25,074 nt of DNA from Bacteroidetes bacterium UBA2322 (GCA_002345145.1 DDVC01000235.1:1-25074), one strand, 5' to 3'; numbered from the stretch's first letter, positions 6,736 to 14,865 are shown. Notes: generated by a model not told the origin, from the sequence alone. Numbers and translations are program-made.

Positions 6736-7846
6736 ACAGCAGTATTGTTTTCCACAGGTTCAGGCGGTTATCTTTACCGGCGATGGTAACATTTTAGATA
6801 GCTGTGAAACCCTTTTTATTGCTAAAAACAATAATGAAAAATCCATATTTGAAGCATTTCCTTTACTTGACGGCGTTAGAGCTACCCTGCTCTCACTCTC
6901 TCCGCTGAGTACCGATAAAGTTCACTTGCCTCGGGTTGAATTGGTTTTTGATGACCAATTCCTTATTGTTGATATGACCGTCTCATCGGTTTGGTATCAG
7001 GGTGGCGTGGCTTATTTGTGGATAATTCAAAACCTTACCGAGCAATATAATTATCTTTTTATTGTTCAGCAGGAGCGAAACGAATCTATTATTGAAGGAC
7101 AAAAACTGCGCACCGAAAATGAAATTCTTGACCTTCATAAAGATATTGACATCTTAAACAAACTCCGAAAAAGCCGAAAAGAACTCAATATCTCTGTTTC
7201 ATCTGAGCTCGAAATGCCCCTCAACAAAATTATGGCGCTCACTGCCAAACTTAAAGATGCCGCACAAACGCCCCAGCAAGAACAGTACCTGCGTACCATA
7301 GAAAGGGCAATTGCACTCATAGATGACCAAATTACCCAAACCCGACCTGCTCAGTTAGACCTGTTTTTAGTGCCGCCCGACCGTACCGATATTGATTTAA
7401 CCAATCTTATATGGAGTGTAATTAAAATTTACAACCTCAACCACCTCATCAAAAATCACCCCTTTTACCTCCATGTAAAACCCAATTTTCCGGCATTAGT
7501 AGTAGGCAATAAACCCCGCATTGCCCAGCTTCTACACAATTTTATTTACCACGCATTTTTTACTTACAAGGGCAGCTCTACTACCCTTACCGCCTCTGTT
7601 ATAGATGCTAAAAGCACTCACTGCCGTATTTGCCTTTCTATGACCTGTGTGCCTATGGCTGGGTTGTTGGATTCAGAACTGAAAGAAATGGGCGCACAAA
7701 TAACCGATGATATTGCAGCTCTGGCTTTTAGTCTTAAAGGCGATTTTGAGTTATTTACTTTGCCCGACCAAAAAAGCATTCTCATGCAACTGATAATCCC
7801 TTTCAGATTGCCACAGGAAAACCCGATAGATTTTACTACCCTGTAA
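6716..7846 (+). CDS. PAS domain protein with degenerate histidine-kinase core (pseudokinase)
   Basis: The 376-residue product is soluble. Residues 10-118 are PAS-like, ending with the PAC-type NLTEQYNYLFIVQQERNE. Residues 118-155 are coiled coil. Residues 156-205 match a HisKA dimerisation helix pair, but the H-box reads VSSELEMPLNKI where VSHELRTPLNAI is normal, so the phospho-acceptor His is Ser163. Residues 225-365 match a HATPase_c domain, but the N-box Asn is His279 (HNFIYHAFF) and no DxGxG box is present. It therefore should neither autophosphorylate nor hydrolyse ATP in the normal way. The ATG lies inside the end of the GTPase gene in another frame, so the two are probably translated together. 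A role as GTPase effector or sensor is inferred. Confidence 0.82.
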   Translation: MTLPEFKQQYCFPQVQAVIFTGDGNILDSCETLFIAKNNNEKSIFEAFPLLDGVRATLLSLSPLSTDKVHLPRVELVFDDQFLIVDMTVSSVWYQGGVAYLWIIQNLTEQYNYLFIVQQERNESIIEGQKLRTENEILDLHKDIDILNKLRKSRKELNISVSSELEMPLNKIMALTAKLKDAAQTPQQEQYLRTIERAIALIDDQITQTRPAQLDLFLVPPDRTDIDLTNLIWSVIKIYNLNHLIKNHPFYLHVKPNFPALVVGNKPRIAQLLHNFIYHAFFTYKGSSTTLTASVIDAKSTHCRICLSMTCVPMAGLLDSELKEMGAQITDDIAALAFSLKGDFELFTLPDQKSILMQLIIPFRLPQENPIDFTTL

Positions 7847-7905
7847 CAGGCAAAAAAATTAATTAAAAATATATTATATATACCCCTCACCCAAAACAAA
7901 GGCTA

Positions 7906-8574
7906 ATGACCCCAATTATTCAAGGTACTCAATTAACCAAATCATACGGCGCTCTACAAGTGCTAAAAGGGGTAAATATAATGGTAAATAAAGGCGAAAT
8001 TGTATCTATTGTTGGCGCATCGGGAGCCGGAAAAAGCACCCTGCTGCATATATTAGGCACACTCGACCGTCCCGATTCGGGCTCACTTATCATTGGAGAT
8101 AAAGATATTAACCGCCTCTCCGAACGGGAGCTTGCTAAATTTAGAAACCGGCACATTGGGTTTGTATTTCAGTTTCACCACCTGTTGCCCGAATTTACCG
8201 CCCTCGAAAATGTGTGTATGCCGGCTTACCTCATGGGAAAATCTGATGCCGAAGCTACTAAAAAAGCCCAAGAACTTCTACAGTTCCTGGGGTTGGCTAA
8301 CCGAATGAACCACAAACCCACCGAGTTATCGGGAGGCGAACAACAAAGGGTGGCCGTTGCAAGGGCGCTCATTAACCAACCCGATGTGGTACTGGCTGAT
8401 GAACCATCGGGAAATTTAGATTCTGATAACTCGCGCGAATTGCATAAACTGTTTTTTGAGCTGCGCAATCAGTTTACCCAAACGTTTGTAATAGTTACCC
8501 ATAATGAGGAACTGGCTAATATGTCGGATAGGAAATTGGTTATGAAAGACGGCGCTATGCTGCCCTCTCAGTAA
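7906..8574 (+). CDS. lolD: lipoprotein-releasing system ATPase LolD
   Basis: The 222-residue product is an ABC ATPase of full family length. Walker A is GASGAGKST (residues 37-45). The Q-loop FQFHHLLPEFTALENV is characteristic of LolD. The signature is LSGGEQQ (141-147), Walker B is VVLADE (161-166) and the H-loop His is His199. LolD pairs with LolC/E-type permeases at the inner membrane and powers release of lipoproteins toward the outer membrane. No permease gene is adjacent, which is common in Bacteroidota. It follows the pseudokinase gene after 59 bp with no terminator, so it may be read through from the GTPase cluster, but a functional tie is not implied. The lipoprotein at 8677 is next to it. 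Confidence 0.93.
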   Translation: MTPIIQGTQLTKSYGALQVLKGVNIMVNKGEIVSIVGASGAGKSTLLHILGTLDRPDSGSLIIGDKDINRLSERELAKFRNRHIGFVFQFHHLLPEFTALENVCMPAYLMGKSDAEATKKAQELLQFLGLANRMNHKPTELSGGEQQRVAVARALINQPDVVLADEPSGNLDSDNSRELHKLFFELRNQFTQTFVIVTHNEELANMSDRKLVMKDGAMLPSQ

Positions 8575-8606
8575 GCCCCCTCCCCTTCTGCTCATACTTA
8601 ACGGCA

Positions 8607-8637
8607 TTGGGTATGTTGGCTTTTTTGTTTACTTTTG
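8607..8637 (+). promoter_or_regulatory. Bacteroidota promoter TTG-N20-TACTTTTG
   Basis: TTG at 8607-8609 and TACTTTTG at 8630-8637 are separated by 20 bp and match the Bacteroidota sigma consensus TTG-N17-23-TAnnTTTG. Transcription would start near 8644, about 33 nt before the lipoprotein ATG at 8677. Confidence 0.65.
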
Positions 8638-8676
8638 TTGTAAACTTGCACACTCACCTACATTTTCCCTTACTTT

Positions 8677-10119
8677 ATGAAACAATTAACCACCTTTTTG
8701 TGTAACTACAGCATCAATTGGGCAATTTATGCACTGCTTTCAATCATGTTACTCCAAAGTGGCTGTTTGGGGAGCAGTACCCCAAAAACGCAAAAAACGC
8801 CCATTATCCTTAAACCCGATATTGCCGATAAACAAGCCCAATCACAGCCACCTACTCCTCCTCAGCCACCTGCTAATACCACCATACCCACCACAAATAT
8901 ACCAGATTCTCCACCCAAAGAGGAGTATAACCCTACCACGCAGCAGCAAGAAACTCCACATGAAACCAATAAAATAAAAACAGAGCCGGCTATTTACCAA
9001 ATAGCGCTGATGTTGCCCTTAGGATTACAAAATTTTGTACCCAATGCTGCCAACGATTCTGTACCCGAGAACGCTTTATTAGCGCTGGAGTTTTATGAAG
9101 GCGCATTGCTGGCTTTAGATAAACTTCAGCAAGAAGGCGTACCCATACAAGCAACACTATACGATACCGACAACAACACAACTACCGCCCAACAAATACT
9201 AAATCAACCACAACTGCAAAATGTCCACCTGATTATCGGTCCTGTGTATTCCAAAGAACTAAAACCGGTGGCTGCTTTTTCTCAACAGCATAAAATACCC
9301 CATATTTCGCCCCTGTCGCCATCGGGAGCGGTAACATCAGACAATCCACATTACCTTATTGCTAATCCATCTATAGAAGCGCAGTGTGCCGCTATTTATC
9401 GCTATATAGCCCAAAACTATCCGGTAAACAAACGCATCATTACCGTATGTGCCAATAAACCTAACGAAATTTCGATGGCAAATCTTTTTTACCGGTTTGG
9501 GCAATTTTTTGGCAACGCTACTGCTGAATTTGCAGCCCCTATTCCGGTTAATCAGTTTGTGTATAACAGAGCAGGCATTGCAGATATAGAAAGCTATTTA
9601 TCTGCAAATGAGGAAAATATGGTAGTAGTAACCTCTTTCGACAATTTGCTGGTGTATGACCTAAGTACCAAGTTAAATTTGCTCCGAAGCAAATATAAAA
9701 TCACCCTTTTTGGTATGCCCAACTGGCTCAGTTTTGAAACTATAGAGCTGGAGTACCTCGCAAACTTAAACTTGCACCTGCCGCTTCCGTTTTGGCAAGA
9801 TAAAACCAATCCCGATGTGGCTGCATTTAAACGGTTATACTTTCAAAACTATAAAACAACGCCTTCTGAATACGCCTGCCGCGGATACGACCTCATAATG
9901 TGGGCAGGCAGAGCGCTTAAAAATAACGGTAAAGACTTTTACCGGCGCCCACATGAGGTAAACAGCAAAGGGTTGTTTACTAACTACATTTTTGAGCCCT
10001 CTTGGGCAAACCAATATACACAACCAACAGCCCTACCAAATACCGATTTTCTTGAAAACAAGTTTACCAATATAGTGCGCTTTAAGCCCGATACAGGTTT
10101 TGAGCGGGTAAACAGATGA
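8677..10119 (+). CDS. lipoprotein with periplasmic-binding-protein (type I) fold
   Basis: The 480-residue product starts with a hydrophobic segment ending in LLQSGC, a plausible lipobox (the Q at -3 is not optimal). A Pro/Thr/Gln-rich linker covers about residues 35-105. From YQIALMLPL (about 107) to the C-terminus there is a two-lobed type I binding protein: an ALLALEFYEGALLALDKL helix, then VHLIIGPVYSKELKPVAAF, IPHISPLSPSG, and ESYLSANEENMVVVTSF. It resembles Leu/Ile/Val-binding and LpoA-like lipoproteins. No ABC permease lies nearby, so a stand-alone envelope sensor or peptidoglycan-synthesis role is as likely as transport. It has its own good promoter. The repeat element at 10147 begins right after its stop codon. 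Confidence 0.82.
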   Translation: MKQLTTFLCNYSINWAIYALLSIMLLQSGCLGSSTPKTQKTPIILKPDIADKQAQSQPPTPPQPPANTTIPTTNIPDSPPKEEYNPTTQQQETPHETNKIKTEPAIYQIALMLPLGLQNFVPNAANDSVPENALLALEFYEGALLALDKLQQEGVPIQATLYDTDNNTTTAQQILNQPQLQNVHLIIGPVYSKELKPVAAFSQQHKIPHISPLSPSGAVTSDNPHYLIANPSIEAQCAAIYRYIAQNYPVNKRIITVCANKPNEISMANLFYRFGQFFGNATAEFAAPIPVNQFVYNRAGIADIESYLSANEENMVVVTSFDNLLVYDLSTKLNLLRSKYKITLFGMPNWLSFETIELEYLANLNLHLPLPFWQDKTNPDVAAFKRLYFQNYKTTPSEYACRGYDLIMWAGRALKNNGKDFYRRPHEVNSKGLFTNYIFEPSWANQYTQPTALPNTDFLENKFTNIVRFKPDTGFERVNR

Positions 10120-10146
10120 AAATGTAGCAATGAGTAGATAGTTGTT

Positions 10147-10280
10147 GGTGTAGCGCACCAAAATATAGGCAGCAACCATGTTAAATGCTCCAGTAACAAG
10201 GCAGCGCACTGTAATATACTGTCTAACTTGCTTAAAGCCTTTGAGCAAGCTCATAATTATACAACCTCTCGTTATTAAAC
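10147..10280 (+). repeat. dispersed intergenic hairpin repeat, copy 2
   Basis: This aligns with 63-207. The first core is GGTGTAGCGCACC at 10147-10159, followed by AAAATATAGGCAGC. The second core is shortened to AAGGCAGCGCACTG, followed by GTAATATACTGTC. Then come AAAGCCTTTGAGCAAGCTC and ACAACCTCTCGTTATTAAA. Compared with copy 1 it lacks bases in the second core and about 14 bases before GCCTTTGAGC. It lies directly downstream of the lipoprotein gene. Confidence 0.72.
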
Positions 10281-10344
10281 TGTAGCTGCACCCTCTTAGA
10301 AGTTGGGGGTAGCAAATGGCGCGCTTGAGTGGTAAAAAAAGAAA

Positions 10345-10460
10345 GGCTGTCTAAAAAGTCATCAGTTTTTGCACACCACACAGGCTTTATGTTTATGCCT
10401 AAACAGGCAATTAGACACAAAACAAGGCAATTTGCTGAAATTGCAGACTTTTAGACAGCC
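10345..10460. mobile_element. 116-bp IS-end-derived miniature element or remnant
   Basis: The inverted ends are GGCTGTCTAAAAAGTC at 10345-10360 and GACTTTTAGACAGCC at 10446-10460, which is the left end in reverse with one A fewer. The termini resemble, from memory, those of transposons found in Bacteroidota, notably the IS1182 group (GGCTGTCT.AAAAGTC). The interior has no coding frame. It is either a MITE moved by a related transposase or a deleted IS. No target-site duplication is evident in the immediate flanks (GAAA on the left, CTTG on the right). Confidence 0.6.
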
Positions 10461-10509
10461 CTTGGCTGTAAAGTATCGTAAGTAATTACAAAATTACAGG
10501 TAGCACAAT

Positions 10510-12048
10510 TTACCGTATGTAGGTGTTTTGTTGAATCCAGCAGCGCACGGTAAACGGACCCCCTATGTTATAGCCTTTAAAAAATAGGTTTTCTTTATTA
10601 GGAAATCCTTTGGCGCAGGCGTTAATTTTTTCGGAGGCGCGTGCAGCCACCGATGGGTCAATTTCTTTTGCTTTGGCATACATATCGGCAGCAACCCAGT
10701 AAACAGAGTGCCCGTCTAAGCCGTCTTCAGAACAGGAGTTTTTGCTTCGCATGTATAGGTCGCCAATAAATAGGTAAGGTTCGCCGGAACCGGGTTGTAA
10801 ATCGGCTGCTTTTTTGGCATATTTACGAGCCTGCGAAAAGTTGCTGTTTACTACTTGTTCTAATTTGGCAAGCTGCATGTATGCCTTGGCTTGTTTGGCG
10901 GGGTCTGTTTCTAACTCAATAGATTGGTTGTAGTACTTAATGGCATTGCCATATTCATTGCGTTTTTGGTACTGCTGTGCTATAAACCTTGCCTGCGATG
11001 CAGAGGGCTCTAAACTTTGCCATTTGAGCAGCACTTCAAAGTAAAGCGGTGTATCGGTGCAACGGGTTTGTTTTAGTCTGGAGTAAACCTGTTTAATGGT
11101 GGTGAGGTCGTTGGGGTTGGCTCTGTACTTATCGCCATAAGTTTGCAGCACGGTGGGGCAATCGGTAGAAGCCTTGGCTACGGCAGCGGAGCTTGCTGCA
11201 TCAACCCTTTCTTTCCAGTTTTCCATTACCTCTTGCACTTGTTTGTAAGTGGCTACGGCATCGGCATCTTCGTTGTTTTCTACGTTGTTGTTTACGCCGT
11301 CTATGAGTTTGTCGTAAGCGGCGTACATAGAATCGGGCTTAATAGCTTTTGAATTATAGAGCGATACTAAGTCTTTAAAGTATTGGTAAACTATATCGTA
11401 CTCGGTATCTTCGGCGCTTCCCAGTACGGCTTTCTGGCGCATAAGCACAATGGCTTCGTTGTCGTGGGGTTTATACTCTGCCAGGGTTCTTGCTTTAAGG
11501 GTGTACATATAGCCGGTTTCGTTAAAATTAGTACCGCGCATGTCGTACAATTGAAAAATAGTGTCTAAGTAGGCGTAGGCTTTGGCTTCATCGGTAAAGT
11601 TTAGTTTTACCACGCCGCCATTGTCTTGGCAAACATTTTCGGGATAACCGGCAGTAGTAGTACCATCTTTACACACAGTTTCCTTAATTTGGCTTTCAAA
11701 AAATGCCTTATACATTTTTTCGCCGTCTATGTAAGGGGTTTTGCGGGCTTTTGGGGCATTTTTCATTACATAGCGCCAGTAGGGTAGTGCATCGTTGTAG
11801 AGTTTTTGTTTGGCATACTCACGGTAAAGCGAGTAGTTTTTTACCGTTTCTAAGCTGTCTTTACCCCATTTATCTCTACCCTCTGCAAAGAGTGCATCGG
11901 CTTCGGTAGCTTCTACTTTGGGGGCTTGTTGCTGGGTTTTGGGTTCTTCTTTTTTACCCTTTTTTTGGGCAAAAACCTCTATGCTTCCGGCTACAGAAAG
12001 CAGCATGATTGCAAAAGTAAGCAGGCAGGTTTTAACAATTCTATACAT
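10510..12048 (-). CDS. periplasmic TPR protein of the coaX cluster
   Basis: The 512-residue product has a signal peptide (MYRIVKTCLLTFAIMLLSVAGSIEVFAQ), then a charged KKGKKEEPKTQQQ linker. Helical repeats run from about residue 50 to 490, with recognisable TPR units near the C-terminus (QYQKRNEYGNAIKYYNQSIEL, KAYMQLAKLEQVVNSNFSQAR, AKKAADLQPGSGEPYLFIGDLY). The C-terminus ends in FTVRCWIQQNTYIR, a CWIQ..T.(I/V)R tail that I recall as conserved in Bacteroidota TPR proteins encoded near coaX. Cysteine pairs (VCKDG...VCQDN; SCSEDG...NACAKG) suggest disulfides in the periplasm. Role unknown; outer-membrane assembly or cell-envelope maintenance is a guess. It follows the barrel gene by 92 bp and has a -7 box of its own. 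Confidence 0.87.
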   Translation of the reverse strand: MYRIVKTCLLTFAIMLLSVAGSIEVFAQKKGKKEEPKTQQQAPKVEATEADALFAEGRDKWGKDSLETVKNYSLYREYAKQKLYNDALPYWRYVMKNAPKARKTPYIDGEKMYKAFFESQIKETVCKDGTTTAGYPENVCQDNGGVVKLNFTDEAKAYAYLDTIFQLYDMRGTNFNETGYMYTLKARTLAEYKPHDNEAIVLMRQKAVLGSAEDTEYDIVYQYFKDLVSLYNSKAIKPDSMYAAYDKLIDGVNNNVENNEDADAVATYKQVQEVMENWKERVDAASSAAVAKASTDCPTVLQTYGDKYRANPNDLTTIKQVYSRLKQTRCTDTPLYFEVLLKWQSLEPSASQARFIAQQYQKRNEYGNAIKYYNQSIELETDPAKQAKAYMQLAKLEQVVNSNFSQARKYAKKAADLQPGSGEPYLFIGDLYMRSKNSCSEDGLDGHSVYWVAADMYAKAKEIDPSVAARASEKINACAKGFPNKENLFFKGYNIGGPFTVRCWIQQNTYIR

Positions 12049-12098
12049 GGCGTTTAAAGTTTTAGATAAATTAATGTGTTGTGGGTGTAAGGAATGAG

Positions 12099-12106
12099 CA
12101 AAAATA
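12099..12106 (-). promoter_or_regulatory. Bacteroidota -7 element TATTTTTG
   Basis: TATTTTTG on the minus strand, in the 92-bp gap between the barrel and TPR genes, 50 bp before the TPR start codon. No TTG is seen at the -33 distance, so it may be a weak internal promoter. Confidence 0.35.
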
Positions 12107-12140
12107 GAGATATTTTTTTTGTTTTTTGGGATGGCGGTTG

Positions 12141-13421
12141 TTAGTCGTATTTTCGTTTAATGAACCAACGGTCGTTTAGGGTAAAGCCAAAGGTAGCGAG
12201 CAAACTGGTTTCTTTAATAAGGTCGTTTTGCAGGGTGCCTCTTTGACCAAGTTCAAAGGCAAAGTTTAATCGGGAGCGAACTCTTTTTAGAGGCATGCCC
12301 ATACCCACAGTTATGCCCCACTCAGGGAGTTGCAGGTTTTGCCGGTTAAGCCTGCCGGTGGCATAATAAAAGCCTGCGTTATAGGCGGCTGCTTCCCAAA
12401 AACCACCTGCCAGCCGAGAACTGGGAATAATAGAGCCACCCACGGCAACCCGAAGGCTATTGGCAAGCGAGGCATCGGGCTGATTGTAAAACCTGAACGT
12501 TTGCCAGGGTTCCCAAGATACATCGGCGCTTATGAGCCATTGGCTTTTGCTTTGGAGCGATAAACCGGTGGTGAGTTTTAGGGGTAGGGTTATTTTGCCT
12601 TTTTCATCGTCTGTAAGGTAGAGGGTATCTACTACGCTTACTCTATCGCCTGCTACTTGTGCGCGTTCCCATCGGGTATTTTGGGTGCTGTTTATGTTTA
12701 TGGCGGTATTACCGGCTGCACCCCAAACTAAATTTAATTTTTTGGTTAGGGTAAATTCATATTGTAAACCGGCGTTCCAGTTAAAACCTCGCGGAAAAAT
12801 ATCTTGGGTGCGTATGTTGCTGAATGTATTATCAATGGTAGGAAATGTTTGCCGGAGTTGTCGGGTTTGGGTGCCAAAAATGTAACCCACATTTACCCCT
12901 GCCGAAAACGCTTTATATTTAACGCCGTTCCCGATGTAAAACTGGTACAATTGTCCGCTGCCTAAAAACCGGTATTGAACGGTGTCTTCGGTTTGTAAAA
13001 GGTTTCGGGGAGTTGTTATATCGTAATGCAGGTAGCTGTAAGGCATTAGCCCTAAGCCGGCGCCCCAGTATTTATTTACCGGAAAAGCAAGCGCCAAATA
13101 AGACAGGGAGCCGGTAGCTGTATTTTTTGTTTGGGTGTTGGTATTTAACCACAGCGAGTTTGCCTGTAGCGCCAGCTCAAAAGTGGTAAGTTGCAGGGCG
13201 CTGTATGAAGCAGGATTTACATTATTGATATTGAGTGTAGTGCGCAGTGCAGCGCCTACGCCGCCCATAGCTCGGTTAAAAGCAAACGGTATGGGGTGAA
13301 TATCGCCTATACCGGAAATTGAGTAGGGCGAATTGACCTGTTTTATTTGGGCAAAACTCTTATTGTGTAAGGAGAAAAAGATAATAAAGAGGAAAAAAGT
13401 TTTATTGATGTATGCCGACAT
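12141..13421 (-). CDS. outer-membrane beta-barrel protein (FadL/OmpP1-like)
   Basis: The 426-residue product has a signal peptide (FFLFIIFFSLHNKSFAQ), then SPYSISGIGDIHP...NRAMGGVGAALR and INNVNPASYSALQLTTFELAL. This 'Y(S).(G)(I/L)GD...AMGG.G.......N..NPASY..L..TTFE' start is typical of Bacteroidota FadL/OmpP1-like outer-membrane proteins. The rest is alternating amphipathic strands ending in SLLATFGFTLNDRWFIKRKYD. Length fits a 12-14-strand barrel. The substrate is not evident; family members carry hydrophobic compounds or have unknown roles. Its start codon lies inside the 3' end of coaX (20-bp overlap), so translational coupling with coaX is likely. Confidence 0.85.
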   Translation of the reverse strand: MSAYINKTFFLFIIFFSLHNKSFAQIKQVNSPYSISGIGDIHPIPFAFNRAMGGVGAALRTTLNINNVNPASYSALQLTTFELALQANSLWLNTNTQTKNTATGSLSYLALAFPVNKYWGAGLGLMPYSYLHYDITTPRNLLQTEDTVQYRFLGSGQLYQFYIGNGVKYKAFSAGVNVGYIFGTQTRQLRQTFPTIDNTFSNIRTQDIFPRGFNWNAGLQYEFTLTKKLNLVWGAAGNTAININSTQNTRWERAQVAGDRVSVVDTLYLTDDEKGKITLPLKLTTGLSLQSKSQWLISADVSWEPWQTFRFYNQPDASLANSLRVAVGGSIIPSSRLAGGFWEAAAYNAGFYYATGRLNRQNLQLPEWGITVGMGMPLKRVRSRLNFAFELGQRGTLQNDLIKETSLLATFGFTLNDRWFIKRKYD

Positions 13422-14157
13422 TATAGCTTAAAATTTTGTTTAACCCGAACAAAACTGCGTAAGGGCGGGCAAATATCGGTTTTTTAAGGTTGTTTTCAAA
13501 AAAAATGGCATCGCCACCGGTTAATAATACTGTAAGAGAGCCATATAACTGTTCATATTGTGCTATTATTGCTTGTAATTCGGCAATAGTGCCCCAAATT
13601 ACCCCCGATGTAATGGCGTTTTGGGTTGTATTGCCTGTAAGGTTTGGCAAAGCATTTTGCACTGTATTAAAGTGTATTAACGGTAAATTTTGGGTAAAGG
13701 TATGCAGCGCTTTAAATTTCATAGTAAGTCCGGGCGAAATGCTGCCGCCCATATATACTCCTTTGTAGGTTAAAAAATCATAGGTAATGCAGGTGCCGGC
13801 ATCTATAACCAACACATTGGTTTGTGGAAAAAGGTAGTAAGCGCCTACTACTGCTGCTAATCGGTCTTTACCTAAGGTTTGGGGTGTTTGGTAGGCGTTG
13901 GTAATGGGTATGGGGGTTAAGTGTGTAAGCTGAAAACTGCGGGTGTGCGAGCTGAGCATTTCCAATATCCATTCTTCTTGCTTTCCTACTGCCGATATAA
14001 TGCTGCTTTGTATATCATATATTTTTATCAAATTCATTAAGGCATCGGGTTGGGGTAGCCCGATGTAGGTAAATATATGTTGTGGCTCTGTAGCATCTGC
14101 ACTAAATATGGCTGCTTTTGTGCGCGTGTTTCCTATATCTAAACAAAGGTTCATCAT
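13402..14157 (-). CDS. coaX: type III pantothenate kinase
   Basis: The product is 251 residues if started at 14157, or 250 at the adjacent ATG (14154). It phosphorylates pantothenate in the first step of CoA synthesis, in the cytosol. Motifs of the ASKHA-fold type III family are present: DIGNTRTKAAIF (phosphate 1) at the N-terminus, GKDRLAAVVGA, DAGTCITYD (phosphate 2), YMGGSISPGL, and LTGGDA (adenosine region). An upstream in-frame ATG (14196) would add 13 residues (MLCINTPNPLLPI) not found in the family. This enzyme is not inhibited by CoA and needs a monovalent cation; that is family knowledge. It is first of a probable coaX-barrel-TPR unit and is separated from kbp upstream by a terminator. 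Confidence 0.95.
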   Translation of the reverse strand: MMNLCLDIGNTRTKAAIFSADATEPQHIFTYIGLPQPDALMNLIKIYDIQSSIISAVGKQEEWILEMLSSHTRSFQLTHLTPIPITNAYQTPQTLGKDRLAAVVGAYYLFPQTNVLVIDAGTCITYDFLTYKGVYMGGSISPGLTMKFKALHTFTQNLPLIHFNTVQNALPNLTGNTTQNAITSGVIWGTIAELQAIIAQYEQLYGSLTVLLTGGDAIFFENNLKKPIFARPYAVLFGLNKILSYNVGIHQ

Positions 14158-14224
14158 GATTGGCAAGAGAGGGTTGGGCGTATTAATACAAAGCAATAGT
14201 GTTTGGCTTGTTTATTTATAAAAA

Positions 14225-14252
14225 AACCTCGCTACGGTAGTGTGGCGAGGTT
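14225..14252 (-). terminator. rho-independent terminator of kbp
   Basis: AACCTCGC (14225-14232) pairs perfectly with GCGAGGTT (14245-14252) across a 12-nt loop. Read on the minus strand, the stem is followed by a T run (the A run at 14220-14226). It ends the kbp transcript and separates it from coaX. Confidence 0.8.
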
Positions 14253-14355
14253 AATAAAAAATATTATTAAACAAACAAAAACTTCTGAAACCGATTAAAT
14301 GGCACAAAGATTTTATGGCACAATGGCACACTAAGTTTGAGTCATTTTTAACAAA

Positions 14356-14865
14356 TTACGACAAGGGCGGAATACGTAGAACCTGACCTACATAAATTTT
14401 GTCGGGGTCTTTGAGCATGGGTTTGTTGGCTTCAAAGATAACCATGTATTTGTTGGCAGTGCCGTAAAACTCTTTAGAGATTTTAGAGAGCGTATCGCCT
14501 TTTTCTACGGTGTAATACTGCGATTCGGGTTCGGGTACGCTTCTTTCGTCTTGCGGAAGCGTAAGGCGGTCATCTACATGAGCAATACCTTCTACGTTGC
14601 CACACACTAAGATAGCTTTTTCTTTATCGGCTACGTTAGCGGCTTTGCCGTGTACAATGGCAATGTCTTCGTTTACCTGCACATAAAGGTCTTCAATGTT
14701 TAGCCCGTGGCTGCGCACTGCGGCTTCTAATGCCAAGGCTTTTTGTGCATCAAGTTCTTCCTGACTTAAAACCGGTGCGGGGGCAGCGGTTTGGGCTACA
14801 GGCGCTTCTTCTTTTTTACCGAATAATTTAGCGCCGGCATTTTTCATGAAGGAAATAAGTCCCAT
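14356..14865 (-). CDS. kbp: BON-LysM protein, Kbp (YgaU) homologue
   Basis: The 169-residue product has no signal peptide. It starts MGLISFMKNAGAKLFGKKEE, like the E. coli K+-binding protein Kbp/YgaU (MGLFNFVKDAGEKLW). A short Ala/Pro linker follows, then a BON domain (about 40-105, ending NVEGIAHVDDRL) and a LysM domain (about 117-167: YYTVEKGDTLSKISKEFYG, IFEANKPMLKDPDKIYVGQVLRIP). The last segment is nearly identical to the E. coli protein. Kbp binds K+ in the cytoplasm and changes shape; conservation of both domains and of the N-terminus supports the same role. It has its own promoter and terminator, so it is monocistronic. Confidence 0.92.
   Translation of the reverse strand: MGLISFMKNAGAKLFGKKEEAPVAQTAAPAPVLSQEELDAQKALALEAAVRSHGLNIEDLYVQVNEDIAIVHGKAANVADKEKAILVCGNVEGIAHVDDRLTLPQDERSVPEPESQYYTVEKGDTLSKISKEFYGTANKYMVIFEANKPMLKDPDKIYVGQVLRIPPLS

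Larger units (their letters stand above)
10120..10509. other. gene-free interval holding repeat copy 2 and the miniature element
   Basis: These 390 bp separate the convergent lipoprotein and TPR genes. The content is the hairpin repeat (10147-10280), a 64-bp spacer with another partial core in inverse orientation (GCTGCACCCT at about 10285-10294), and the IS-end-like element (10345-10460). There is no classical terminator for either flanking gene. Confidence 0.7.
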
